From NCBI GenBank assembly GCA_005893305.1, contig VBOZ01000007.1, positions 1 through 47,458 on the forward strand: a DNA stretch of 47,458 bases. The letters are read 5' to 3'. The notes beneath the pieces are model-generated. The model had not been told where the DNA came from. It made no database searches and saw only the letters and a list, made by a program, of their open reading frames with translations. Source of the DNA: Candidatus Eisenbacteria bacterium. GTDB taxonomy: Bacteria; Eisenbacteria; RBG-16-71-46; SZUA-252. Below are positions 1-8,724 of this stretch, in pieces; position 1 is the first letter of the stretch; every line of letters begins with the position of its first letter. The position numbers were made by a program, and so were the translations under genes.

Positions 1-1
1 G

Positions 2-1237
2 ATTCCCTTCTCCCCGATCCGCGTCATGTTTCGCCTCGCGGACGAGCTCGAGCGCTCGGGAGGCGGCCGCGTCATCCGTCTCCACGTCGGCGATCCCGAC
101 TTCGCGCCGCCGGAGGCCGCCATCGAGGCGACCGCTCGGGCGATGCGCGAGGGGAAGACACACTACCCCCCGAGCGTCGGCGTCCATGAGCTGCGCGTCG
201 CCTTAGCGCGGAAGGTGACGCGAAAGAACGGCATCGCCGCGGCCACGGAGCAGATCGTCGTCACGCCCGGCTCGACGGAGGCGCTGCTCGCCGCGATGGA
301 GATCGCGCTCCATCCCGGCGACGGGATGCTCCTCCCCGAGATCTACTGGCCCAACTACGTCCAGCAGACCCTCCTGGCGAGCGCGATCCCGATCTTCTAT
401 CCCCTCGGGGCGGGCTACCAGCCGGACGTGGAGGGCGTGCGCCGCGCGATCACGCCGAAGACGCGGGCCATCCTGATCAACAGCCCGAGCAACCCCACCG
501 GAGCCGTGATTCCCGAGGCGACGCTCCGCGCGCTCTACGCCGTCGCACGGGAGCGCGATCTCTGGATCATCAGCGACGAGGCGTACGAGGACATCGTCTT
601 CGACGCGGCGCACGTCTCGCTCGCCTCGTTCGAGCGCGATCTGCCCGAGTCGGCGCGGCGCGTCTTCTCGCTCTTCACGTTCTCGAAATCGTACGCGATG
701 ACCGGCTTTCGCCTGGGGTACATGGCCGCTCCGAATCTCCTGATCGCCAACGTTCTCCGGAAGATCCAGGAGCCGCTGGTGGCCTCGACCGCCACGCCGA
801 TCCAATGGGGAGGGCTGGCGGTGCTCCCCGACGAGACGACGATCGCTTCGATGCGGGACGCCTACCGGCGCCGGCGTGATCTCGCGCTGTCGATCCTCCG
901 ACCGGCGGGGCTGGTCGACTACACCCCCGAGGGCGCCTTCTACGTGCTCGCGGACGTCCGGTCGACGGGGCTGGACGCGGACGAGTTCGCGGTGCGGCTC
1001 TTGCGGGAGCATCGGGTGGCGGTGGCGCCCGCCTCGGGGTTCGCTCTCGCGCCGCGCATCGGGCCCGACGGGCTCCCGGAAGGCGAGATGACCGCCGCCG
1101 GCGCCCCGGACTACCCGATCAATCCGAAGGCCCGGAGCCGGGTCCGGATCGCGTTCTGTGTTTCGGAGGCGGAGCTCCAGGAGGGGCTCACCCGCCTCGT
1201 GTCCTTCGCGCGCTCGTGCGCGGCCGTCAAGGCCTAG
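2..1237 (+). CDS. Pyridoxal-phosphate aminotransferase class I/II, 5' end outside the window
   Basis: This is a fold-type I aminotransferase of the aspartate/aromatic family, expected to move an amino group between an amino acid and a 2-oxoacid. The frame is open from base 2, and the residues before the first ATG (26) read IPFSPIRV, which matches the usual family N-terminus (S-x-I-R), so the true start lies upstream of the window. Seen in the sequence: NSPSNPTG (cofactor/substrate loop), SDEAYED, the Schiff-base lysine in FSKSYAMTGFRLGY, and the carboxylate-binding arginine in RVRIAF near the end. It converges on the rhodanese gene with an 11-base overlap of the two 3' ends. Its position beside a tyrosine-degradation operon makes a tyrosine/aromatic substrate plausible, but specificity cannot be read from the sequence. 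Confidence 0.9.
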   Translation: MPFSPIRVMFRLADELERSGGGRVIRLHVGDPDFAPPEAAIEATARAMREGKTHYPPSVGVHELRVALARKVTRKNGIAAATEQIVVTPGSTEALLAAMEIALHPGDGMLLPEIYWPNYVQQTLLASAIPIFYPLGAGYQPDVEGVRRAITPKTRAILINSPSNPTGAVIPEATLRALYAVARERDLWIISDEAYEDIVFDAAHVSLASFERDLPESARRVFSLFTFSKSYAMTGFRLGYMAAPNLLIANVLRKIQEPLVASTATPIQWGGLAVLPDETTIASMRDAYRRRRDLALSILRPAGLVDYTPEGAFYVLADVRSTGLDADEFAVRLLREHRVAVAPASGFALAPRIGPDGLPEGEMTAAGAPDYPINPKARSRVRIAFCVSEAELQEGLTRLVSFARSCAAVKA

Positions 1238-2021
1238 CGGCCGCTTTAGCCTCGGCGTACGTCCCGGCGAAGTAGGCCACGTTCTGGAACGCCTCGTGGG
1301 TGATCGCTTCGGCCACCGTGCGCGCCATTCCCGGATCGCCCCCCAAGACGATGATCCGCGTGTTGTGGTCCTCCATCGGCAGCCGCCCGTCGTCCTTGGC
1401 CCGCTTGACCTCGCCGACGTCCTTTCCCTCGAGGACCAGGCTGCGCGGGATGTTCCGGGCGCCCGGAAGGGAGCCGGCGCGGAAGGCGTCCGCCTCGCGC
1501 ACGTCGATCAGGACCGCCGTCCGGTCGTCCGCGATCACGTGCTGGAGCCCCTCCGGCTCGATCACGGTCACTCCCCCGAGGGCCCGCCAGACCGGAATGC
1601 CCAGCTGATAGCGCCGAACGTCGGTGAAGCCGGCGGCCAAGAGCTCGTCGGCGAGACGTTTGCTCTTCCCGCAGAAGGGACCGTTGCAGTAAAGCACGAG
1701 TGGGGCGTCTTTCTTCCCGTCGAGGAGACGGCTGATCTCGGCGACGTCGGATACGTAGGCGGACATCGCAACGCCGGGCTTCGCCGCCACGTTGAGGGCG
1801 CCCGGGATGTGGCTCATCGCGAATTCCCGGGACGGGCGCGCGTCGAGCACCGTGGCGCTCTTGTCGGCGAGGACCTGCTTAAGCTCCTCGGTCGAGATCT
1901 CCTCCGTCTTCTGGCCGGTCTCGCCGAGTGTCGCCTGGGTGATGGTCTCCGCGGGCACGACCGGCGCGGCGGCGGCCGAGCCCAGGAGCGTGAGCGCCGA
2001 CAAAACGATCCGAAGGGTCAT
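1227..2021 (-). CDS. Exported tandem-rhodanese protein
   Basis: 264 residues starting at the ATG at 2021, which has a strong AAGGAGG ribosome site just upstream. The N-terminus looks like a signal peptide, so it probably acts in the periplasm. Two rhodanese domains follow. The first has LDARPSREF, SHIPGALN and the catalytic-loop cysteine in CNGPFCGKS. The second has LIDVREADAF and LPGARNIP, but the position expected for cysteine reads VLGGDPGMAR, so this domain is probably catalytically dead, as is common in tandem rhodaneses. Sulfur transfer or sulfide handling is the family role. The substrate is unknown. It is the last gene of the tyrosine-degradation run, 32 bases after the flavin reductase, and may only share transcription. 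Confidence 0.82.
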   Translation of the reverse strand: MTLRIVLSALTLLGSAAAAPVVPAETITQATLGETGQKTEEISTEELKQVLADKSATVLDARPSREFAMSHIPGALNVAAKPGVAMSAYVSDVAEISRLLDGKKDAPLVLYCNGPFCGKSKRLADELLAAGFTDVRRYQLGIPVWRALGGVTVIEPEGLQHVIADDRTAVLIDVREADAFRAGSLPGARNIPRSLVLEGKDVGEVKRAKDDGRLPMEDHNTRIIVLGGDPGMARTVAEAITHEAFQNVAYFAGTYAEAKAAARP

Positions 2022-2053
2022 CTCTCTCCTCCTTACGTTGACACCGTCAGGGG

Positions 2054-2710
2054 TCATCCGCCCGGGATGGTCGGCCTCGGCATGCTGAAGATCGTCTCCC
2101 GCGTCACGCGTGTGTAGAGCGGCCCGCCGAGCCGCGCGATCGCGTCGAGCTTGGCGGCGTCCACGCGGCCCTCGGTGAACACCGCCTCGGCGATGTGGAG
2201 GAAGACGACCTCCCCGATAACGTAGTTCGCATGGTAGGGGCCGGCGCCGTGCTCCACGATCTTGAAGAGGCGGCACTCCATCGCGATCGGGCACTCGACG
2301 GCGCGCCACGGCTTCACCTTGACGCTGGGCGCCTTCGTGAAACCGGCTTCCACGAACTCGTCCACCTCGGGCGGATAGTCGGCGGAGGCCTGGTTCATCC
2401 GCTCGCGGATCTCGAACCGGACGATGTGGATCACGTACTCCCCGGTCGCGCGCACGTTGTGGAGCGTGTCCTTGTCCCGGCTGACGCCGCTCGTGACCGG
2501 CATGAAGACGACCGAGGGTGGGTTGGCGCCTCCCGCGTTGAAGAACGAGAACGGCGCCAGATTCGGGATGCCGTTCTTCGACAGGGAGGAGACGAACGCG
2601 ATCGGCCGCGGGACGACGCAGGCCGTCAGAAGGGAATAAAACTCTCCCGGCGGGACCCCTTTGGGGTCGATCCCCCGGAAGTCGCCGGGGGTGGAGCTCC
2701 CACCGGCTAT
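2054..2710 (-). CDS. Flavin reductase-like (FMN-binding split barrel) protein, start unclear
   Basis: Resembles flavin-reductase-domain proteins that bind FMN. Family-like residues run well upstream of the first ATG (2503): reading the same frame back gives DFRGID, PPGEFYSLL, VVPRPIAFVSS and NLAPFSFFNAGG, the conserved N-terminal part of the fold. No ATG, GTG or TTG exists in that frame between 2503 and the hmgA stop at 2715-2717. The best-placed candidate is an ATA at 2708-2710, right behind GGGGTGAGG. That choice is a guess: a rare start codon, an ATG-to-ATA change or a small indel would each explain it. It follows hmgA in the operon. In related clusters such proteins accompany aromatic catabolism, but no specific reaction can be assigned. 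Confidence 0.7.
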   Translation of the reverse strand: MAGGSSTPGDFRGIDPKGVPPGEFYSLLTACVVPRPIAFVSSLSKNGIPNLAPFSFFNAGGANPPSVVFMPVTSGVSRDKDTLHNVRATGEYVIHIVRFEIRERMNQASADYPPEVDEFVEAGFTKAPSVKVKPWRAVECPIAMECRLFKIVEHGAGPYHANYVIGEVVFLHIAEAVFTEGRVDAAKLDAIARLGGPLYTRVTRETIFSMPRPTIPGG

Positions 2711-2714
2711 GGCC

Positions 2715-3905
2715 TCACCCCGTCGCGCCTTCGCCCGTGAATCCGCCCGTGGGCTCGAGCCAGGAGTAGGGATAGGCCTTGTCGTCGTAGGACTCGGCGT
2801 CCTTCGTGACGTTGAGCGGGTAGAACGTGTCGAGCATCACCGCGAGCTCCTTCGTCTCCTTGGCGCCCAGGGACGCCTCGGCCGCGCCCGGGTGGGGCCC
2901 GTGCGGGATCCCCGACGGGTGAAGCGTGAAGGAGCCGACCTCGATCCCGCGCCGGCTCATGAAATTCCCGTTCACGTAGTAGAGCACCTCGTCGGAGTCC
3001 ACGTTGGAGTGGTTGTACGGAACGGGCACCGAGAGCGGATGGTAGTCGTACATGCGGGGCACGAACGAGCAGACCACGAAATTCCGACCCTCGAAGCATT
3101 GGTGCGTGGGCGGCGGCATGTGGACCCGACCCGTGATCGGCTCGAAGTCCTCGATGTTGAAGATGTAGGGATAGAGGAATCCGTCCCAGCCGGCGACGTC
3201 CAGCGGGTGGAAATCGAATTCGTACGCGGTGATCTGGTCCCGCGCCTTGATCCGGACCTCGAACTTGCCTTGGTCCGTGAACGTCTCGAGGCGCTCCGGC
3301 CTCCGGATGTCGCGCTCCGAGAACGGCGCGTGCTCGAGGAGCTGACCGTACTCGTTCCGATACCGCTTCGGGGTCTCGATCGAGGAGGCCGATTCGATCA
3401 CCAGATACCGCTGCGCGTCGCCGCTCGGGTGGAACATGTAGCTCGTCCCGCGCGGGATCACGACGTAGTCCCCCGGCCGATAGTGGAGCTCGCCGAAGAT
3501 CGTCTGGATTCGCCCGGTCCCCTCATGGACGTAGTACATGTCGTCGCCCTGCCCGTTCCGGTAGTAGTAGGTCATCTTCTGGTCGGGGACGGCGATCGCC
3601 ATCGAGACATCGTTGTTGTGGAGAAGGACGACGCGCGAGCTCACCGGGTCCCCGCTCTTCTTCAGGTCCTTGGTCTTGAAGTGGTGGTGACGGAGGCCCT
3701 GCTCGTCCGAATAGGTCACGCGGCAATCCTGGATCTTTCGGATCTGGCGGGCCTGGGTCGGCATGTTGTAGTGGTAGATCAACGAGGAGCGTCCCGAGAA
3801 TCCGCGCGATCCCATCAGCTGCTCGGTGTAGAGCTTCCCGTCCGGGCGGCGGAACTGGGTGTGTCGTTTGTGCGGGACCTGCCCCAGGGTGTGATAAATC
3901 GGCAT
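2715..3905 (-). CDS. hmgA: Homogentisate 1,2-dioxygenase
   Basis: 396 residues. This iron enzyme opens the ring of homogentisate to maleylacetoacetate in tyrosine/phenylalanine degradation. The conserved C-terminal half is clear: HMPPPTHQCFEGRNFVVCSF, the HSNVDSDEVLYYVNGNFMSR block, and SGIPHGPHPG, which carry the histidine and glutamate metal ligands of the family. The cupin-like middle (YYVHEGTGRI, GDYVVIPRGTSY) is also present. It starts at an ATG with a nearby AGG and sits 21 bases after the fumarylacetoacetase gene. Gene order HppD, fumarylacetoacetase, HmgA supports the assignment strongly. Maleylacetoacetate isomerase, the enzyme between HmgA and fumarylacetoacetase, is not seen in the window. 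Confidence 0.95.
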   Translation of the reverse strand: MPIYHTLGQVPHKRHTQFRRPDGKLYTEQLMGSRGFSGRSSLIYHYNMPTQARQIRKIQDCRVTYSDEQGLRHHHFKTKDLKKSGDPVSSRVVLLHNNDVSMAIAVPDQKMTYYYRNGQGDDMYYVHEGTGRIQTIFGELHYRPGDYVVIPRGTSYMFHPSGDAQRYLVIESASSIETPKRYRNEYGQLLEHAPFSERDIRRPERLETFTDQGKFEVRIKARDQITAYEFDFHPLDVAGWDGFLYPYIFNIEDFEPITGRVHMPPPTHQCFEGRNFVVCSFVPRMYDYHPLSVPVPYNHSNVDSDEVLYYVNGNFMSRRGIEVGSFTLHPSGIPHGPHPGAAEASLGAKETKELAVMLDTFYPLNVTKDAESYDDKAYPYSWLEPTGGFTGEGATG

Positions 3906-3926
3906 GACGTTACCTCGCGAGGGAGA

Positions 3927-4895
3927 TCAGACGATTCGGTTCGTCAGGGCGCCCAGGCGCTCGATCTCGAGCGTCACCTCGTCGCCGGGTTGAAGCCAGC
4001 GGTGGACCTCGGGTCCCAGCTCGAGGAGGCACCCGCCCCCCACGGTGCCCGACCCGATCACATCGCCGGGAAAAAGATACACGTCCTGCGATGCCCTCGC
4101 AATCATATGCCCGAACGTGTAGTGCATGTCTCGCGCGTTCCCCGTGGAGAGCGTCCGCCCGTTGACGCGCGCCTCCATCGCGAGATCGTGCCGATCTCCC
4201 TGGCGGCGCGGCTCCAGCTCGTCCAGCGTCACGAGCGACGGGCCGAGCGAGGTCGCGAAGTCCTTCCCCTTGGCCGGGCCCAGGCCGACCGCCATCTCGC
4301 GGCGCTGCACGTCGCGCGCGCTCCAGTCGTTCATGATCGTGAAGCCCGCCACCACCGAGCGCCAGTCCTCGGCGCGCACGTCCCGGGCCTGCTTGCCGAT
4401 CACGCAGGCGATCTCGAGCTCATAGTCGAGCGCCTCGGTCGTGGCGGGCTTCCGGACCGGCTCGCCGTGCCCCATGAGCGCGCCGGGATTCGAGAAGTAG
4501 AAGACCGGGAATTCGTACCACTCGGGCGGCACGGGCAGCCCGCGGCGCGCGCGGGCGTTTCGGACGTGGGTTTCGAACGCGTAGAAATCGCGCACGGTGG
4601 GCGGGCGGGCGACGGGGGAATGGAACACGACCGACTGGAGCTCGTGCCGGGCCGCGGACAGGAGATCGAGCCGCTCCCCGGCCGCGCGCTCCGCGCGGGC
4701 GAAGGTGTCGCGCGCGGCGGCGAGACCCCGGTCCCAGTCCGAGAGCAACGATTCCATCGTGGCGAGGAGCGCGGGGCCCGAATCGGGAATATCCAGGGCC
4801 GCGGCGGCTCGCGCCAGCTCGAGAACGGAGCCGTCCTCGAGCGCGCCCAACGCACGGGAGCCCGCCCCCTTCGGAGAGAAGGAGACCAGACGCAT
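3927..4895 (-). CDS. Fumarylacetoacetate hydrolase family protein
   Basis: 322 residues. The family hydrolyses fumarylacetoacetate to fumarate and acetoacetate, the last step of the homogentisate pathway. Visible motifs are FYAFETHVRNARARRG, PEWYEFPVFYFSNP, YELEIACVIG, GFTIMNDWSARDVQRRE and GPAKGKDFATSLGP, which carry the acidic metal ligands and the catalytic pocket. The start ATG at 4895 has a poor ribosome site but lies seven bases after the HppD stop, so translation is probably coupled. The length fits the bacterial FahA-like group rather than the longer eukaryotic enzyme. Context between HppD and HmgA makes fumarylacetoacetate the likely substrate. Confidence 0.92.
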   Translation of the reverse strand: MRLVSFSPKGAGSRALGALEDGSVLELARAAAALDIPDSGPALLATMESLLSDWDRGLAAARDTFARAERAAGERLDLLSAARHELQSVVFHSPVARPPTVRDFYAFETHVRNARARRGLPVPPEWYEFPVFYFSNPGALMGHGEPVRKPATTEALDYELEIACVIGKQARDVRAEDWRSVVAGFTIMNDWSARDVQRREMAVGLGPAKGKDFATSLGPSLVTLDELEPRRQGDRHDLAMEARVNGRTLSTGNARDMHYTFGHMIARASQDVYLFPGDVIGSGTVGGGCLLELGPEVHRWLQPGDEVTLEIERLGALTNRIV

Positions 4896-4902
4896 CGGGG
4901 AG

Positions 4903-6066
4903 TTAGAGGTTGCCTCGGAGAGCCTGTTCCCGCTCGATCGCCTCGAAGAGGGCCTTGAAGTTCCCCTTTCCGAAGCCGCGGCTTCCCTTTCGCTGGATGA
5001 TCTCGTAGAAGACGGTCGGACGGTCCTCGACCGGTTTGGTGAACAGCTGGAGGAGGTAGCCCTCCTCGTCCCGGTCGACGAGGATTCCCAGGCCCGCGAG
5101 CGTGTCGATGTTCTCGGTCGTCCCGACGCGCGACGGGAGCATCTCGTAGTACGCGGGCGGAACCGTGAGGAACGCCACGCCGCTGTCGCGAAGCCGCGCC
5201 ACGGTGTCGATGATGTCCGCCGTCGCGAGCGCGATGTGCTGCACGCCCGGGCCGCGGTAGAAATCGAGGTACTCCTCGATCTGGGATTTCCGTTTTCCCT
5301 CGGCCGGCTCGTTGATCGGGAACTTGATCCGGCCCGATCCGTCCGCCATCACCTTCGACATGAGCGCGGAGTATTCGGTGGAGATGTCCTTGTCGTCGAA
5401 ATGCTGGAATTGGCTGAACCCCATGACGTCGCGGTAGTAGGCGACGTAGCGGTTCATGTCCCCCAGCGCCACGTTCCCGACCATGTGGTCGATGTAGAGG
5501 AGCGGGCCGGGCTCGACCCTGGCGCCGGTCGAGCGATAGCCGGGAAGGAACGCGCCCTTGTAGTTCGACCGGTCGATGAAGGAGTGGATCGTGTCGCCGT
5601 AGGTGGCGATCGCCGCCCGGCGAATCACGCCGTGCTCGTCCTGGACGTCGTGGGGCTCCTGGATCGAGCGTGCGCCGCGTTTCGTGGTGCCCTCCCACGC
5701 CCGGTCGACGTCCTCGACGTCAAGCGCGATGTCCCGGACGCCGTCCCCGTGCCGCTGGACGTGGTCCGCGATCGGACCGTCCGGCCCGAGCGCCGCGGTC
5801 AGGACCAGCCGGACCTTCCCCTGCTGGAGCACGTACGAGGCGCGGTCTCGGAGCCCCGTCTCGAGGCCGCCGTACGCCGCGGCGGAGAGCCCGAAGGCGT
5901 GCGCGTAGTAGTACGCCGCCTGCTTCGCGTTCCCGACGTAGAACTCGACGTGGTCGGTCCCGCGGATCTTCAGGAAGTCGTCCGGGGCACTCTGGCTTGG
6001 CTTGGCCTTGGGCGCCGCGGCGCTGCTCGGCTTCGGCGCGGCTGTGCTGCCCGTCTTCGGTTTCAT
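4903..6066 (-). CDS. hppD: 4-hydroxyphenylpyruvate dioxygenase
   Basis: 387 residues from the ATG at 6066, which overlaps the glutamate dehydrogenase stop in the sequence ATGA. It converts 4-hydroxyphenylpyruvate to homogentisate with an Fe(II) centre. The three metal ligands are visible: His in YIDHMVGNV, His in [12 protein letters not shown], and Glu in [10 protein letters not shown]. The C-terminal helix region ([18 protein letters not shown]) that gates the active site is also present. An Ala/Pro/Ser/Lys-rich stretch of about 30 residues precedes the first vicinal-oxygen-chelate domain and is probably disordered. The long upstream extension of the same frame is antisense to the dehydrogenase and is not part of the gene. 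Confidence 0.96.
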   Translation of the reverse strand: MKPKTGSTAAPKPSSAAAPKAKPSQSAPDDFLKIRGTDHVEFYVGNAKQAAYYYAHAFGLSAAAYGGLETGLRDRASYVLQQGKVRLVLTAALGPDGPIADHVQRHGDGVRDIALDVEDVDRAWEGTTKRGARSIQEPHDVQDEHGVIRRAAIATYGDTIHSFIDRSNYKGAFLPGYRSTGARVEPGPLLYIDHMVGNVALGDMNRYVAYYRDVMGFSQFQHFDDKDISTEYSALMSKVMADGSGRIKFPINEPAEGKRKSQIEEYLDFYRGPGVQHIALATADIIDTVARLRDSGVAFLTVPPAYYEMLPSRVGTTENIDTLAGLGILVDRDEEGYLLQLFTKPVEDRPTVFYEIIQRKGSRGFGKGNFKALFEAIEREQALRGNL

Positions 6067-7325
6067 CCGTACAGCCCTCGGAGCCGCGTCGCCTCCGCCA
6101 CCCGCCCGACGCCCAGCATGTAGGCCGCGGTGCGCATGTGGACATGGTGCTTCTGCGCGAGCGCGGACACATCCGCGAACGACCGGCGCATGACGGTCTC
6201 GAGCTTCTGGTTCACCTCTTCCTCGCTCCAGAAATAGTTCGCGAGGTCCTGTACCCACTCGAAGTAGGAGACCGTGACGCCGCCCGCGTTCGCCAGGATG
6301 TCCGGGATCAGGAAGACACCGTTCTCGTGCAGGATCGGATCGGCCTCGGGCGTCGTCGGCCCGTTGGCGGCCTCGGCCAGGATCTTGGGACGGATCCGGG
6401 GCGCGTTCTCCTCGGTGATCTGATTCTCCAGGGCGGCCGGGACCAGGACGTCGACCTTGAGCTCGAGCAGATCGTGGTTCGTGATCTTCTCGGTTCCAGG
6501 CATGCCGACGACGCTCCCCGCATTCTTCTTGTGCGCCTGCACCGCCGCCGGGTCGAGCCCCTTCGAGCTCTGGATCCCGCCGCGGGAGTCGCTCACCGCG
6601 ACCACCTTCGCGCCGCGCGCGTGGAGCAGATCGTGCGCGATCGAGCCGGCGTTCCCGTATCCCTGGATCGCCACGGTGAGACCCGCGAGCTTGAGACCCA
6701 GGTGCTTGCACGCCTCTTCGATCGTGACGGTGCAGCCCCTCGCCGTCGCCTCGCGCCGGCCGAGCGATCCGCCGAGGGAAATCGGCTTCCCGGTCACAAC
6801 GCCCGGGGACGCGAAGCCCTGGCGCATGGTGAACGTATCCATGATCCACGCCATCACCTGAGCGTCGGTGTAGACGTCCGGGGCGGGGATGTCCTTCTCC
6901 GGGCCGATGATGATCGCGATCTCGTTCGTGTAGCGGCGGGTCATCCGCTCCAGCTCGTGCATCGAGAGCACCTTGGGATCGACCTCGATGCCGCCCTTCG
7001 CGCCTCCGTACGGGAGGTTCACGACAGCGCACTTCCAGGTCATCCACGCGGCGAGCGCCTTCACCTCGTCCAGCGTGACCTGCGGGTGGAACCGGATGCC
7101 GCCCTTCGCGGGACCGCGGGAGACGTCGTGCTGCACGCGGTGGCCGGTCACGACGCGCCACGTTCCGTCGTCCATCTCGAAGGGGACGGAGACGGTCAGG
7201 CAGCGCCGCGGGACGCGCAGCTTGAGCCGGATTCCATCCTCGAGGTTGAGCATGTTGGCGGCGATATCGAACTGCATCTGGGCGATCTGGAAGGGATTTC
7301 GAATTTCTTCGGCAACTAAGGCCAT
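6063..7325 (-). CDS. gdhA: Glutamate dehydrogenase (Glu/Leu/Phe/Val family)
   Basis: 420 residues, the usual length of the hexameric NAD-type enzyme. It interconverts glutamate with 2-oxoglutarate and ammonia. Visible are the substrate-site blocks [11 protein letters not shown] and [16 protein letters not shown] (with the catalytic lysines), [11 protein letters not shown], the Rossmann motif IQGYGNAGS, and [12 protein letters not shown]. It is the first gene of the tyrosine operon and overlaps hppD by ATGA. It could recycle the glutamate formed by the aminotransferase step, which is an inference from context. A promoter-like sequence and a perfect hairpin lie in the 80 bases upstream. Confidence 0.94.
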   Translation of the reverse strand: MALVAEEIRNPFQIAQMQFDIAANMLNLEDGIRLKLRVPRRCLTVSVPFEMDDGTWRVVTGHRVQHDVSRGPAKGGIRFHPQVTLDEVKALAAWMTWKCAVVNLPYGGAKGGIEVDPKVLSMHELERMTRRYTNEIAIIIGPEKDIPAPDVYTDAQVMAWIMDTFTMRQGFASPGVVTGKPISLGGSLGRREATARGCTVTIEEACKHLGLKLAGLTVAIQGYGNAGSIAHDLLHARGAKVVAVSDSRGGIQSSKGLDPAAVQAHKKNAGSVVGMPGTEKITNHDLLELKVDVLVPAALENQITEENAPRIRPKILAEAANGPTTPEADPILHENGVFLIPDILANAGGVTVSYFEWVQDLANYFWSEEEVNQKLETVMRRSFADVSALAQKHHVHMRTAAYMLGVGRVAEATRLRGLYG

Positions 7326-7355
7326 TGCGCGGACCCCCTGTTTGGCTGGCGAAAC

Positions 7356-7388
7356 GGCGCCCTGCCTGGTGGTTAGCGGCAGGGCGCC
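7356..7388 (-). promoter_or_regulatory. Perfect 11-bp hairpin in the gdhA leader
   Basis: The 11 bases at 7356-7366 are exactly complementary to 7378-7388, with an 11-base loop. The hairpin lies after the stop of the FAD oxidoreductase (7408) and before the gdhA start (7325). No clear U-run follows, so it is either a weak terminator for the upstream operon or a leader element of the tyrosine operon. Confidence 0.6.
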
Positions 7389-7407
7389 AGATTGCGGTTT
7401 AACCCGA

Positions 7408-8724
7408 TCATTGTACGCCCCGGCCCTGGGGGCGCAACCGTGAAAGAGGACGGCCGGGAAGCGCTTGTTCCGCGCCCAGAAGCGAAAGTGCGTCCATGAT
7501 TTGCCGGTGCCCGATCGTGAGCAGGAACGCGGGATTCCGCCCGTAGCTCTTCGCGCCCAGGATGAAGAACCCGGGCTCGGGAGTCCTCAACGACTCGGGC
7601 CCGTGGGCGACCTGGGAGAGGCAGTCGCCGGCCTGGCCGGGAGCTTTCAGACCCGCACTAAGGACGGCCGCGGCCAGGCTCATCGGACCCTCCGACGCGT
7701 AGCAGAGATGGACTTGAAGCTCCCGGTAGATCGCCGTGTCGGGCCGGTAACCGACGAGCGCGAGAACGCGGTCCACCTCGATCCGGCGCTCCTCGCCGGC
7801 CGGATATCGAAGCCGGACGCGCAGGCGGCCGCCCCACGTGTCGTCGTAGGAGTCGACGATCGCTCCCGGATGGCGCGTGATCCAGGCCGCGGAGCGGACC
7901 ACCGAGTTCGCGCTCGCCGCCAGATCGCGGCGCGCGGGAAGCGGGTCGTCCTCGATCGCGGGGAAGAATTCTTCCCCGTTGCGCTCGGGGAGCACCCAGT
8001 GGACCTGGATTCCACCGGTCCGCCCCTCTCGCGCGAGCGCGCCCATCTCCGCGAGGAAGGTCGCCGCGGAGTGGCCATCGCCGATCAGGAGGATCGTCTT
8101 GTCTCGGTACCGATCCTTCGCCTCGCCGCGCATCGCGGGAATCCACCGATCGATCCGATCGCCCAGCCGGTCCTCGCCGAGGGCCGGGAGCCCACCCGGC
8201 CCCGTGGCGTTCGGATTCGCGTAGACCCCGCTCGCATCGATCACGAAGTCGGCGCGATCGAGCCGGGCCAGCCGATCCGGTGTCTCGACGCGGATCAGGA
8301 ACGGCGCCCCTTCCCGGCCCCGATCACCCGTTGAGGCGATTCCCCGCGGCTTCGAGAAGCCCTCGCGGCCCAGGTGCGTCACGCGCTCGCCCTCGCGAAT
8401 CGAGCCCCGAAGCTCCGGCAGGCCCGCGAGCGGCGAGAGGTAGCGCCCCACCAGCTCCGACGCCGTCAGGAGATCATCGTCCCCGGGAATCAAAACGCCC
8501 GCCGCCCGCAACGCTTCCCTTCCCGCTTCGGTGGAATTCATCCGGAACGGGGTGAAGAGCCCGACGTGGCCGAACCGAAGCAAATGGCCCCCGACGCGAT
8601 CGGCCTCGTAGACCGTCACGTCGAATCCGCGCCGCCTCGCCTCGAGCGCCGCCTCGATCCCGATCGGGCCGCCGCCCACGATCGCGACCGATCGCCCGCT
8701 CATCTCATCCGCGCTCCGGATCAT
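7408..8724 (-). CDS. FAD-dependent (NAD(P)-binding) oxidoreductase
   Basis: 438 residues. The N-terminus has a dinucleotide-binding motif (VAIVGGGPIGIEAAL, then YEADRVGGHLL), and a second Rossmann-like site occurs near the middle (TILLIGDGHSAATF). This two-dinucleotide layout is that of flavin monooxygenases and pyridine-nucleotide disulfide-type reductases. A late GDCL segment resembles the FAD-closing motif. No redox-active CxxC pair follows the first motif. The substrate is unknown. The ATG at 8724 overlaps the stop of the upstream TPR-zincin gene in ATGA; a second Met eight codons in (MSGRSVAIVGG) is an alternative start. It is the last gene of the run that includes cox3 and the RND pump. 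Confidence 0.8.
   Translation of the reverse strand: MIRSADEMSGRSVAIVGGGPIGIEAALEARRRGFDVTVYEADRVGGHLLRFGHVGLFTPFRMNSTEAGREALRAAGVLIPGDDDLLTASELVGRYLSPLAGLPELRGSIREGERVTHLGREGFSKPRGIASTGDRGREGAPFLIRVETPDRLARLDRADFVIDASGVYANPNATGPGGLPALGEDRLGDRIDRWIPAMRGEAKDRYRDKTILLIGDGHSAATFLAEMGALAREGRTGGIQVHWVLPERNGEEFFPAIEDDPLPARRDLAASANSVVRSAAWITRHPGAIVDSYDDTWGGRLRVRLRYPAGEERRIEVDRVLALVGYRPDTAIYRELQVHLCYASEGPMSLAAAVLSAGLKAPGQAGDCLSQVAHGPESLRTPEPGFFILGAKSYGRNPAFLLTIGHRQIMDALSLLGAEQALPGRPLSRLRPQGRGVQ
7410..7437 (-). promoter_or_regulatory. Candidate sigma-70-like promoter for the gdhA-hppD operon
   Basis: On the minus strand, TTGCGC (7437-7432) and TACAAT (7415-7410) are separated by 16 bases. The -10 box matches consensus at five of six positions; the -35 box matches only three. 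Transcription would begin near 7403, giving a leader of about 80 bases that contains the hairpin at 7356-7388. Confidence 0.45.

Noticed and set aside
2661-4958. 765-codon plus-strand frame opposite hmgA and the fumarylacetoacetase gene
   Set aside because: Shadow of two clear enzymes on the minus strand; composition is typical of antisense frames.
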